Of a DNA stretch of 64,000 nucleotides, positions 56,065-64,000 are shown piece after piece. Position numbers and translations under genes: made by a program. The stretch covers positions 1 to 64,000 of the forward strand of contig JAEVYY010000027.1 of NCBI GenBank assembly GCA_023392535.1, written 5' to 3'. Source of the DNA: Bacillota bacterium (GTDB taxonomy: Bacteria > Bacillota > Clostridia > Lachnospirales > Lachnospiraceae). Each line of letters opens with the position of its first letter. The stretch's first letter is position 1. Below the pieces are notes generated by a model. It saw only the letters and a list, made by a program, of their open reading frames with translations. It was not told where the DNA came from and ran no database searches.

Positions 56065-57030
56065 ATGGAGATTTTAACAACAATGAAGTTCAAAAGAAGC
56101 AATAAGATTATAATTGGTTGCATCGTGTTCTGCATATTAATCTTTCTTATATACAGTGGATGCAAAAAAATGACACCAGAGTCTCCTTTTTTTGCAAGTG
56201 CTCATAAAGAGAAGGGCTCCCGTGATAATACACCTAAAGTTTTAACTCCCGTAGCTTCTGGGACCTTACTATTTAAATCCGATACCGCAACAGTCGATGC
56301 TTCTAATGCGAAGGAAGGTTATATCATAGTATCCTATTCTGGTCCTGCCAAAAAAATAAAATTACAGATTACAGGTCAGGATGCGACCACATATACGTAT
56401 AACCTAACTGCTGGCGCAGAAGTATTTCCGCTCTCTGCCGGAAGTGGAAATTATTTAGTAGCTGTATATGAGAACGTAACAGGTGATCAGTACGCAACTG
56501 TAATGTCTGAGAAAATTCCTGTTACGATTACAAATACCTTTGGTCCTTTTCTCTACCCGAATCAGTATGTAAATTTTAATTCTTCTATGGAAATCGTGAC
56601 AAAGGGTAAAGAACTTGCAAAGAACGCCGATAACGACTTGGAAGTCGTATCTAACATGTATAACTATGTAGTCAACACCATTTCTTACGACTATCAAAAG
56701 GCTAAAACCGTGCAGAGCGGCTACATTCCCGATGTAGACTCTACATTATCCACCAAAAAAGGAATTTGCCTTGACTATGCAGCATTGTTGTCTGCAATGC
56801 TGCGCACGCAGCGTATTCCAACCAGAATGGAAGTCGGATATGCCGGAGATGCCTATCATGCTTGGATAAGTACCTATATAGAGGATGTAGGTTGGGTGAA
56901 TGGAATTATCCAATTCGATGGTAAGAGCTGGGCACTCATGGATCCTACTTTTGCAGCTAATTCAAATGAGAGGGCTCTCAAAAAATTTATTGGAGATGGA
57001 AGTAACTACACTACAAAGTATATCTATTAA
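56065..57030 (+). CDS. Membrane-anchored transglutaminase-like protein
   Basis: 321 residues. One N-terminal membrane segment (about 15-32) ends in YSGC, a possible but non-canonical lipobox. An Ig-like region (about 60-155) is followed by a transglutaminase-core domain. The catalytic triad candidates are Cys235 (KKGICLDYAALLSAMLR), His265 (AYHAWI) and Asp293 (MDPTF). Such domains act as cysteine proteases or cross-linkers of surface proteins; here it might process or cross-link the pilin-like products downstream. Starts 11 bases after the anti-sigma-like gene and 12 bases before the GspF-like gene. Confidence 0.85.
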   Translation: MEILTTMKFKRSNKIIIGCIVFCILIFLIYSGCKKMTPESPFFASAHKEKGSRDNTPKVLTPVASGTLLFKSDTATVDASNAKEGYIIVSYSGPAKKIKLQITGQDATTYTYNLTAGAEVFPLSAGSGNYLVAVYENVTGDQYATVMSEKIPVTITNTFGPFLYPNQYVNFNSSMEIVTKGKELAKNADNDLEVVSNMYNYVVNTISYDYQKAKTVQSGYIPDVDSTLSTKKGICLDYAALLSAMLRTQRIPTRMEVGYAGDAYHAWISTYIEDVGWVNGIIQFDGKSWALMDPTFAANSNERALKKFIGDGSNYTTKYIY

Positions 57031-57042
57031 GAAGGAGATAGA

Positions 57043-58089
57043 ATGAAAATGAAGAAGATGTTATCAAGTACAGAAATTGCTTCTTTCTGCGAACAAACAG
57101 CACTGATCTTAAATGCTGGTATTACACCTGCAGAAGGTATGGAAATCATGCTGACTGACAGTAAGAATCCAGAAAGCCGAGAGATCATTCAGTCTATCTA
57201 TGATGTTTGCAACGGTGGCGACTCTTTCTATCACGCTGTTGAAACTTCCGGCGTTTTTCCAGACTACGTACTTAATATGATTGCAATCGGGGAAGAATCA
57301 GGCCGCTTGGACGAGGTATTAGCGTCCCTATCGCATTATTATGAACGGGAAGAAACAATTAACAGCAATATCAAAAATGCCATCAGCTATCCGGTTATCA
57401 TGATTATTATGATGCTTCTTGTTATTATTGTCCTGCTCACAAAAGTTCTTCCTATTTTTAATCAGGTATTTATTCAGCTTGGCAGTGAAATGAATCCTAT
57501 TTCAAAGTCCTTTATGTCCATCGGAAGCACAATCAGCCATTCTTCTGTTATTATTCTTCTATTTCTTATCCTTTGTTTTGTTGCGTATTTATTTTTCTTT
57601 AAAACAAAAAAAGGGCATTATTTCTACATAAAATTTGTTTCATCCTTTCCTCTAACCCGTGATTTTTATGAAAATATCGCCTCCGGGCGTTTTGCAAGTG
57701 GAATGGCATTAACGTTAAGCAGTGGAATTGACGCCTATTCTAGTTTGGAACTTGTATCCAAATTAGTTGATAATAAAATTATGCAAGATAAAATTAGGGC
57801 TTGTAAATCTTTCATCGAAGAAGGTTCTAATTTTTCTGAAGCTTTGATAAATTCATCTATTTTTAATAACCTCTATTCCAGAATGGTAGCAATTGGATCA
57901 CGTACCGGTAATATTGATATTGTAATGGATAAGATCGCACAAAATTACGAAAAGGAGACTGATACTAAGATTTATTCCATGATTTCGATTATGGAACCAA
58001 CACTTGTGATTATCCTTTCTTTCATTGTGGGATTTATTCTATTATCCGTGATTCTTCCATTGATGGGAATTATGTCGAGTATTGGATGA
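57043..58089 (+). CDS. GspF/PilC-like inner-membrane platform protein
   Basis: 348 residues with two T2SSF domains. The first has TEIASFCEQTALILNAGITPAEGMEIM, GDSFYHAVETSGVFPDYVLNMIAIGEESGRLDEVL. The second has FPLTRDFYENIASGRFASGMALTLSSGIDAYSSLELV and MVAIGSRTGNIDIVMDKIA. Three membrane segments (about 113-138, 167-187, 315-345). In type II secretion and type IV pili this is the platform on which pseudopilins assemble. AAGGAGA precedes the ATG by 5 bases. No GspE/PilB ATPase gene is adjacent. Confidence 0.93.
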   Translation: MKMKKMLSSTEIASFCEQTALILNAGITPAEGMEIMLTDSKNPESREIIQSIYDVCNGGDSFYHAVETSGVFPDYVLNMIAIGEESGRLDEVLASLSHYYEREETINSNIKNAISYPVIMIIMMLLVIIVLLTKVLPIFNQVFIQLGSEMNPISKSFMSIGSTISHSSVIILLFLILCFVAYLFFFKTKKGHYFYIKFVSSFPLTRDFYENIASGRFASGMALTLSSGIDAYSSLELVSKLVDNKIMQDKIRACKSFIEEGSNFSEALINSSIFNNLYSRMVAIGSRTGNIDIVMDKIAQNYEKETDTKIYSMISIMEPTLVIILSFIVGFILLSVILPLMGIMSSIG

Positions 58090-58108
58090 TTCATGTATAG
58101 GAGACGCT

Positions 58109-58471
58109 ATGAATAGATTTTCAAATCAAAATAACATGATTTCAAAAATGAAAAAAGTTAAACTACCTATAATAGCTTTTGGAATATTGTTTGTTTTCTT
58201 TCTATTTGGGATTCAGTCAATCTCATTAACTACCAGTGAAAAACGTGCAGAAAGCTTAAAAACTGCAATCTACCGAAGTGTCGTACAATGTTACGCGGTA
58301 GAAGGGTCCTATCCCCCAAGCCTAACGTATTTGGAAGAACATTATGGTTTAATTTATGATACGGAATTGTTTTTTGTAGATTATAATCCCATAGGTTCTA
58401 ATATAATGCCTGACATTACAATCATTAGTAAGAATACCGTACCGGATAAGGAGCTTAAAAATGGATTTTAA
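58109..58471 (+). CDS. Pseudopilin-like membrane protein
   Basis: 120 residues from ATG 58109 (TAGGAG upstream); the frame is open earlier within gspF. One membrane segment (LPIIAFGILFVFFLFGIQSISL) preceded by a basic stretch, then a helix with Arg/Glu and RSVVQCYAVEGSYPPSLTYLEEHYGLIYD. The last words resemble the C-terminal part of GspG-type pseudopilins (Y-x-x-x-G-x-Y-P-x-x-L). The prepilin Glu5 signature is absent. Its start is 20 bases past the gspF stop, and its end overlaps the next gene by 11 bases. Confidence 0.7.
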   Translation: MNRFSNQNNMISKMKKVKLPIIAFGILFVFFLFGIQSISLTTSEKRAESLKTAIYRSVVQCYAVEGSYPPSLTYLEEHYGLIYDTELFFVDYNPIGSNIMPDITIISKNTVPDKELKNGF

Positions 58472-58940
58472 GAGAAGAAATAAGCATATGGTGGATATCT
58501 TATTTGTAATTGCTCTTTTTTGTGTATTTGCGATTTCTGCCTTAATGCTAATTATGATAGGATCTAATATTTATAAAAAGACTGTTCGGAATATGGATCA
58601 AAATTATAATATGCGGACCTCCTATGCCTATATCACTGAGAAGATTCGTCAGTTCGATACCAGTAATGCAATCTCCGTAGGCTCTATCGAAGGTACCGAT
58701 GCCCTGGTGTTAACAACGATCGCTAATGACACTGCCTATTATACCTATATATATAAGTATGACGGGTATTTAAAGGAATTATTTGTAAAGGCAGATTCTG
58801 TTGTCACTTTGAAATCAGGCCAGAATATATTGCCTATTATCGATTTTAAATTAATTGCAATAAATGCGCATTTATATCAATTTACCTTAACGTTAGAAAA
58901 TAATATAACATATGACCTGTACGTCAGCACGCGAGCTTGA
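58461..58940 (+). CDS. DUF4860-like membrane protein
   Basis: 159 residues. A basic N-terminus (DFKRRNKHM) and one membrane segment (about 12-35), then a predicted beta-rich domain with RTSYAYITEKIRQFDTSNAI and TLTLENNITYDLYVS. It resembles DUF4860 proteins, which I recall occurring in GspF-pilin clusters of Lachnospiraceae. AAGGAG at good distance before ATG 58461; overlaps the upstream gene by 11 bases and the next gene starts 14 bases after it, consistent with one operon. Probably a minor pseudopilin. Confidence 0.7.
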   Translation: MDFKRRNKHMVDILFVIALFCVFAISALMLIMIGSNIYKKTVRNMDQNYNMRTSYAYITEKIRQFDTSNAISVGSIEGTDALVLTTIANDTAYYTYIYKYDGYLKELFVKADSVVTLKSGQNILPIIDFKLIAINAHLYQFTLTLENNITYDLYVSTRA

Positions 58941-58954
58941 GGAGGAGATCACAA

Positions 58955-59386
58955 ATGTATACGAAAACAACTTCAAAGTCTGCTCTTTTCCTAATGGAAT
59001 TAATTATTGCTATTTTTTTCTTTTCTTTAGCAAGTGCTGTATGTATTCAGTTGTTTGTAAAGGCTCATCTGATGGGCACTTCTAACACCAATAAGAATCA
59101 TGCCCTATTATGGGCACAGAATATTGCAGAAACTTATACCGGAACTGGTGCGGACTTTAATGCCACAGTTTCTCTCCTAAATGCAACCGCCGTCAGCGAT
59201 CAAGTCTTTTGCCTATATTTTGACTCTAACTGGAATCCTGATTCTTATGAAAATGCTACTTTTATTGCCTTCGTAACCACTGAATCAATCAACAACACCA
59301 GCACCGCCAAAATTGTCCTCACTAACGCCACAAATGATATTATTTATCAATTATCTATTTTTAAACATCAACCACTAAAAAGTTAA
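58955..59386 (+). CDS. Type IV prepilin-like protein
   Basis: 143 residues from ATG 58955 (GAGGAGG upstream; a TTG further up is less likely). The leader is 10 residues (MYTKTTSKSA) followed by LFLMELIIAIFFFSLASAVCIQLF. A prepilin peptidase cut after Ala10 would place Glu15 at +5, the diagnostic Glu5 that aligns pilins in the platform. The C-terminal part (60-143) is Asn/Thr/Ala-rich and carries two Cys (VCI, VFCLY). Best candidate in the cluster for a genuine pilin-like subunit. Confidence 0.75.
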   Translation: MYTKTTSKSALFLMELIIAIFFFSLASAVCIQLFVKAHLMGTSNTNKNHALLWAQNIAETYTGTGADFNATVSLLNATAVSDQVFCLYFDSNWNPDSYENATFIAFVTTESINNTSTAKIVLTNATNDIIYQLSIFKHQPLKS

Positions 59387-59406
59387 TTTTAGATTGGAGT
59401 TATTCA

Positions 59407-59847
59407 ATGAAACAAAAAAATTTAGGAGTCAATATCGGCTCATCTTCCATCCTTCTAATTTTTGTATTATTGTGTCTTGTTTCCTTTGCTACGTTATCTA
59501 TTGTCAGTGCGCATGCAGATATAAATTTAAATAAAAAAATTGAGGAGCGTATGACCTCCTATTATGAAGCTTGCAATTCTGCGGAAACTTCAATTGCAGA
59601 AATTGATCATACTCTATCTGATTTATATGCTTCAGGGATATCTGAAGAAGAGTACTTTAAGCAGGTAGGACATACGATTTCTTATGCTATTCCTATCTCG
59701 GATACACAATCACTTAACATTGAGCTTACAATCCGATATCCCAAGCAATCGGGCGAAACTTTTTATTCCATAAGCTCGTGGAAGGTTATTACCCCTGAAG
59801 TTATGGAGCTTGATGATTCACTTCATGTATTTATTCCTGAAATGTAA
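59407..59847 (+). CDS. Pilus-cluster membrane protein, possible GspK-like
   Basis: 146 residues. An N-terminal segment KQKNLGVNIGSSSILLIFVLLCLVSFATLSIVSAHAD with a Gly before the hydrophobic run is prepilin-like, but no Glu5 follows. A helix (KKIEERMTSYYEACNSAETSIAEIDHTL) and a beta-rich end. The position as last gene in a pseudopilin cluster resembles GspK. Preceded by a weak ribosome binding site and followed by a strong terminator. Confidence 0.65.
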   Translation: MKQKNLGVNIGSSSILLIFVLLCLVSFATLSIVSAHADINLNKKIEERMTSYYEACNSAETSIAEIDHTLSDLYASGISEEEYFKQVGHTISYAIPISDTQSLNIELTIRYPKQSGETFYSISSWKVITPEVMELDDSLHVFIPEM

Positions 59848-59853
59848 ATGAGA

Positions 59854-59880
59854 AAAAATCCCCACATTGTGGGGATTTTT
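59854..59880. terminator. Bidirectional terminator between the pilin cluster and rpoC
   Basis: AAAAATCCCCAC (59854-59865) and GTGGGGATTTTT (59869-59880) form a symmetrical hairpin with T-tracts on both strands. Confidence 0.9.
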
Positions 59881-59892
59881 GTTTTACTACTT

Positions 59893-62800
59893 TTATATAT
59901 CTGACTCTTCTGAAATAGCAATTATATCTTCATCAAAGTCTTCTGAAAGTGTTAAGGTATCCTGCATATCCATATCGGTGTCCAGTGTCACAGTCCGATA
60001 TCTCTTCATACCTGTACCTGCCGGTATCAATTTACCAATAATAACATTCTCTTTCAGACCGATTAACGGATCCACTTTTCCTTTAATAGCAGCTTCGGTG
60101 AGAACCTTGGTTGTTTCCTGGAATGAAGCAGCTGATAAAAATGAATTGGTAGCCAATGAGGCTTTCGTAATACCTAGCATTACTTGTTTTCCTGTTGCAG
60201 GCTCTTTGCCCGCTTTCAATAATTCAGCATTCATATCTTCATAGTCCAGAACATCTACCAAAGTTCCTGGCAAGAATTCAGTTTCGCCGTTATCTTCTAT
60301 TCTTATCTTCTTTAGCATCTGACGAACAATCACTTCGACGTGTTTATCATTGATTTCAACGCCTTGCAAACGATACACTCTTTGCACTTCACAAAGCATG
60401 TAATCCTGAACAGCGCGTACTCCCTTGATTTTTAACAGATCATGAGGATTGACACTACCCTCTGTCAACTCATCTCCTGCTTCCAGAAGCGCTCCATCCA
60501 AAATTTTGATTCTGGATCCATAAGGGATCAAATAGGCTTTTGATTCCCCAATTTCATCATTTGTGATTATAATTTCACGCTTTTTCTTTGTATCTTTTAT
60601 GGTTGCTATCCCGCCAAATTCCGCGATAATGGCAAGTCCTTTTGGTTTTCTAGCCTCAAATAATTCCTCGACACGTGGAAGACCTTGGGTAATATCATCA
60701 CCAGCAACACCACCTGTATGGAACGTACGCATGGTAAGCTGTGTACCTGGTTCACCAATGGATTGTGCTGCTATAATACCAACTGCTTCACCTACCTGCA
60801 CCGGTTCTCCTGTTGACATATTAGCACCATAACATTTTGCACAAATACCAATATGAGATCTACAAGTAAGTATGGTACGAATTTTAACTTTTTCTATTGG
60901 TTCTCCGTCTGCATCTACACCTACCGCCATAATTTGTGCTGCACGTCTTGGTGTGATCATGTGATTTCTCTTAACAATCACATTACCATCTCTATCTTTA
61001 ATTTCTTCGCAGGTATATCTGCCTGTAAGTCTATCCTGCAAGCCTTCGATTGTTTCTTTCCCATCCATGAAGGCTTTTACGACCATTCCTGGAATTTCTT
61101 CTTTATTCTCTGAACAATCAATTTCACGAATAATTAAATCTTGTGAAACATCAACAAGACGCCTTGTTAAATATCCTGAGTCAGCTGTACGGAGTGCCGT
61201 ATCTGAAAGTCCTTTACGCGCTCCATGAGCTGACATGAAGTACTCCAATACATCAAGACCCTCACGGAAATTTGATTTAATAGGAAGTTCAATGGTACGA
61301 CCAGTAGTATCAGCCATCAAACCACGCATACCCGCCAACTGTTTAATCTGCTGATTGGATCCACGTGCACCTGAATCGGCCATCATGAAAATATTATTAT
61401 ATTTATCAAGACCTTTCAACAATACATCCGTTAATTCTTTATCTGTCTCATTCCAGGTATCAACAACTGCTCTGTATCTCTCTTCATCTGTAATCAGACC
61501 ACGCCTATGGTTTTGAGAAATTCGATCCACTGTTTCCTGCGCCTGTTCAATCATTGCCGGCTTTTGGGAAGGAACTGTCATATCAGAAATAGATACCGTC
61601 ATTGCTGCTTTTGTAGAATATTTATATCCAATTGCTTTAATATCATCTAATACCTCGGCTGTTCTCGTAGCACCATGGGTATTAATAACTTTTTCAAGAA
61701 TCTGCTTTAAGCCCTTTTTAGCAACATGGAAATCCACTTCTAATTTTAATAGATCTTCAGGCTTACTACGATCTACAAAACCTAAATCCTGTGGCATGAT
61801 CTCATTAAAAATAAACCGTCCTATTGTAGATTCCACATTTCCTGTAATCACGGTCCCATCCGGTGACGTTCTGCTCATTCTCACAGTAACTCTGGTATGA
61901 AGTGTAATTGCTTTATTTTCATAGGCTAAAATCGCCTCATTAACACTTTTAAAGAATTTTCCTTCTCCAAGAGCACCAGGTCTCTCCTGTGTCAGGTAAT
62001 AGATTCCAAGAACCATATCCTGTGAAGGAACGGCCACTGGACCACCATCAGAAGGTTTCAATAAGTTGTTTGGAGATAAGAGCAAAAATCTACATTCAGC
62101 CTGTGCCTCCACCGATAACGGAAGATGAACGGCCATCTGATCACCATCAAAATCGGCATTAAAAGCAGTACATACCAACGGATGAAGTTTAATTGCTTTA
62201 CCTTCAACCAGAATTGGCTCAAATGCTTGAATACCTAGTCTGTGAAGTGTAGGTGCACGATTTAACATAACCGGATGTTCCTTGATTACTTCTTCCAGCA
62301 CATCCCAAACTTGTGTGTCTAATCTTTCCACCAACTTTTTAGCATTCTTAATATTCTGAGAGATTCCTCCAGCCACTAACTCTTTCATAACAAACGGCTT
62401 GAAAAGCTCAATAGCCATTTCTTTTGGAAGACCGCATTGGTAAATTTTAAGCTCCGGCCCTACTACGATAACGGAACGTCCTGAATAGTCAACACGTTTT
62501 CCAAGTAAGTTCTGACGGAAACGTCCGGATTTACCCTTTAACATATCGGATAATGACTTTAATGCTCTATTACCAGGACCAGTCACTGGTCTGCCTCGTC
62601 TGCCATTATCAATCAATGCATCGACCGCTTCCTGAAGCATTCTTTTCTCATTACGAACAATGATATCCGGCGCTCCTAATTCAAGCAATCTATTTAAACG
62701 GTTATTTCTATTAATAATTCTTCTATATAAATCATTCAAATCTGATGTTGCAAAACGTCCGCCATCTAGTTGAACCATAGGACGTAAATCCGGAGGAATA

Positions 62801-63519
62801 ACAGGAACAACATCCATAATCATCCATTCTGGTTTATTTCCCGATTCTCTAAAAGCCTCTACAACTTCTAATCGCTTGATAATTCTTGCACGTTTTTGAC
62901 CAGATGAATCTTTTAAATCACCTTTAAGCTCCACCGCTTCTCTTTCAAGATTAATTGACTGAAGCAATTCCTTTATAGATTCCGCACCCATTCCAACGCG
63001 GAATTTATTGCCCCATGTCTCTCTGGAATCTTGGTATTCTTTTTCAGATAAAACTTGTTTATACTGAAGATCGGTCTCTCCCTCATCTAATACGATATAA
63101 GAGGCAAAGTATAACACTTTTTCCAATATCCTTGGGGATAGATCGAGAATAAGTCCCATTCTGCTCGGGATACCTTTAAAGTACCAGATATGTGATACTG
63201 GAGCAGCAAGCTCAATATGTCCCATGCGTTCCCTACGAACATTCGCTTTTGTCACCTCGACACCGCAACGATCGCAAACGACACCTTTATATCTTATTTT
63301 TTTATATTTACCACAGTGACATTCCCAATCTTTACTAGGTCCAAAAATCTTTTCACAGAATAAACCATCTTTTTCTGGTTTTAAGGTCCGATAATTGATT
63401 GTCTCAGGTTTTGTAACTTCGCCTCTAGACCAATCCCTAATCTTTTCTGGTGATGCTAATCCAATCTTAATTGCATCAAACGTCATAGGTTGGTAAACTT
63501 CATTATTTGTTTCTGACAT
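59893..63519 (-). CDS. rpoC: RNA polymerase beta' subunit
   Basis: 1208 residues. N-terminal zinc finger CHCGKYKKIRYKGVVCDRCG, the lid and rudder regions, the catalytic NADFDGD (454-460) that holds Mg2+, trigger-loop-like region GLRGSNQQIKQLAGMRGLMAD-type words, and the second zinc site CRSHIGICAKCYG. No lineage-specific large insert is seen. Start ATG 63519 lies 32 bases after the rpoB stop. Ends against the plus-strand pilin cluster. Confidence 0.97.
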   Translation of the reverse strand: MSETNNEVYQPMTFDAIKIGLASPEKIRDWSRGEVTKPETINYRTLKPEKDGLFCEKIFGPSKDWECHCGKYKKIRYKGVVCDRCGVEVTKANVRRERMGHIELAAPVSHIWYFKGIPSRMGLILDLSPRILEKVLYFASYIVLDEGETDLQYKQVLSEKEYQDSRETWGNKFRVGMGAESIKELLQSINLEREAVELKGDLKDSSGQKRARIIKRLEVVEAFRESGNKPEWMIMDVVPVIPPDLRPMVQLDGGRFATSDLNDLYRRIINRNNRLNRLLELGAPDIIVRNEKRMLQEAVDALIDNGRRGRPVTGPGNRALKSLSDMLKGKSGRFRQNLLGKRVDYSGRSVIVVGPELKIYQCGLPKEMAIELFKPFVMKELVAGGISQNIKNAKKLVERLDTQVWDVLEEVIKEHPVMLNRAPTLHRLGIQAFEPILVEGKAIKLHPLVCTAFNADFDGDQMAVHLPLSVEAQAECRFLLLSPNNLLKPSDGGPVAVPSQDMVLGIYYLTQERPGALGEGKFFKSVNEAILAYENKAITLHTRVTVRMSRTSPDGTVITGNVESTIGRFIFNEIMPQDLGFVDRSKPEDLLKLEVDFHVAKKGLKQILEKVINTHGATRTAEVLDDIKAIGYKYSTKAAMTVSISDMTVPSQKPAMIEQAQETVDRISQNHRRGLITDEERYRAVVDTWNETDKELTDVLLKGLDKYNNIFMMADSGARGSNQQIKQLAGMRGLMADTTGRTIELPIKSNFREGLDVLEYFMSAHGARKGLSDTALRTADSGYLTRRLVDVSQDLIIREIDCSENKEEIPGMVVKAFMDGKETIEGLQDRLTGRYTCEEIKDRDGNVIVKRNHMITPRRAAQIMAVGVDADGEPIEKVKIRTILTCRSHIGICAKCYGANMSTGEPVQVGEAVGIIAAQSIGEPGTQLTMRTFHTGGVAGDDITQGLPRVEELFEARKPKGLAIIAEFGGIATIKDTKKKREIIITNDEIGESKAYLIPYGSRIKILDGALLEAGDELTEGSVNPHDLLKIKGVRAVQDYMLCEVQRVYRLQGVEINDKHVEVIVRQMLKKIRIEDNGETEFLPGTLVDVLDYEDMNAELLKAGKEPATGKQVMLGITKASLATNSFLSAASFQETTKVLTEAAIKGKVDPLIGLKENVIIGKLIPAGTGMKRYRTVTLDTDMDMQDTLTLSEDFDEDIIAISEESDI

Positions 63520-63551
63520 TTATGGCACTCCTTCCGATTCAATCTGATTCA

Positions 63552-64000
63552 TTACTCTTCAAAAGAATTTTCCAACTCCATCTCATCTAAGTCTGCATCC
63601 AAATCATCTTCTTCCAAATCTTCTATATCTTCTTCAGCAGCTACCAGCTCTCCACTGACCTGATCAAACTCCTGTTTTTGATATCCCATGGTTCCAAGTG
63701 ATTCTTTTTCATAATCATAGCTTTTGGAATCGCCTTCAATTTCAAAACGATAGTCCGTCTCAGCATAATCTATTGTTTCCATAATCTCAACTTCTGTCTG
63801 ATCATCACGAAGTACTTTCACATCCAGACCAAGAGATTGCAATTCTTTTAACAATACTTTAAATGATTCTGGTATTCCTGGTTCCGGAATATTCTCTCCT
63901 TTGATAATCGCTTCATATGTCTTAACACGGCCAATCACATCATCTGATTTCACTGTTAAGATTTCTTGTAGTGTATAGGATGCGCCATATGCCTCCAATG
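63552..64000 (-). CDS. rpoB: RNA polymerase beta subunit, C-terminal part
   Basis: The last ~149 codons of rpoB; the gene continues beyond the window. The typical C-terminal words MEAYGASYTLQEILTVKSDDVIGRVKTYEAIIKGENIPEPGIPESFKVLLKELQSLGLDV are present, followed by an acidic extension of about 60 residues (EEDIEDLEEDDLDADLDEM) common in Clostridia. The internal ATG at 63998 is not a true start. Confidence 0.93.
   Translation of the reverse strand, partial: LEAYGASYTLQEILTVKSDDVIGRVKTYEAIIKGENIPEPGIPESFKVLLKELQSLGLDVKVLRDDQTEVEIMETIDYAETDYRFEIEGDSKSYDYEKESLGTMGYQKQEFDQVSGELVAAEEDIEDLEEDDLDADLDEMELENSFEE

Noticed and set aside
1..64000. tRNA, rRNA, CRISPR arrays, insertion sequences and prophage genes
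   Set aside because: No cloverleaf with a GTTCRANYC arm, no regular spacer-repeat array, no transposase or integrase words were seen on reading.

Overview
The window is a chromosomal segment of a low-G+C, Gram-positive anaerobic Clostridium relative, most likely a motile member of the Lachnospiraceae. Pointers are the Firmicutes-type str/S10/spc/alpha gene order, an EcfA1-EcfA2-EcfT-TruA-L13-S9 tail, a zinc-type S14, an [FeFe]-hydrogenase-like protein, strong AGGAGG ribosome binding sites and several chemotaxis receptors. No rRNA, tRNA, CRISPR array, prophage or insertion sequence was recognised.

Layout. 0-5 kb: secreted NlpC/P60 hydrolase, SDR oxidoreductase, OhrR-like regulator, GyrI-like effector-binding protein, and a membrane-linked LuxR regulator paired with a small membrane protein. 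5-9 kb: chemotaxis receptor plus PocR/HD-GYP c-di-GMP phosphodiesterase, then two divergent Xre regulators separated by four evenly spaced palindromic operators. 9-14 kb: LrgAB, BioY with a BirA-type operator, a lipoprotein esterase and a hydrogenase-like protein. 14-17.5 kb: duplicated DUF1538 membrane protein with a tandem PII-like protein, then a DUF1062 gene and a CD3324-type gene. Each of these last two is preceded by an 8-codon leader ORF and an attenuator-like RNA fold.

17.8-52.5 kb is the translation/transcription supercluster, all on the minus strand: rpsL-rpsG-fusA-tuf, S10 (rpsJ to rpsQ), spc (rplN to secY-adk-map-KOW-infA-rpmJ), alpha (rpsM-rpsK-rpsD-rpoA-rplQ), and ecfA1-ecfA2-ecfT-truA-rplM-rpsI. 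It is interrupted by a receptor plus M15 peptidase (22.4-25.4 kb) and by putP, tetR, a methyltransferase, small membrane proteins and a WYL regulator (42.5-47.8 kb). Between rpsL and rpoC (52.6-59.9 kb) lie an acyltransferase and a plus-strand cluster: degenerate GGDEF protein, ECF sigma factor, probable anti-sigma protein, transglutaminase-like protein, GspF/PilC-like protein and four small pilin-like or membrane-anchored proteins. The window ends in rpoC and the 3' end of rpoB.

The two most interesting points are (i) the twin leader-peptide attenuators upstream of the DUF1062 and CD3324-type genes, where the second hairpin can bury the start region of the main gene, and (ii) the sigma factor/transglutaminase/GspF/pilin-like cluster, which has no ATPase or prepilin peptidase in view. 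Promoters, operators and RNA folds were found by eye; none has been tested by computation or experiment.
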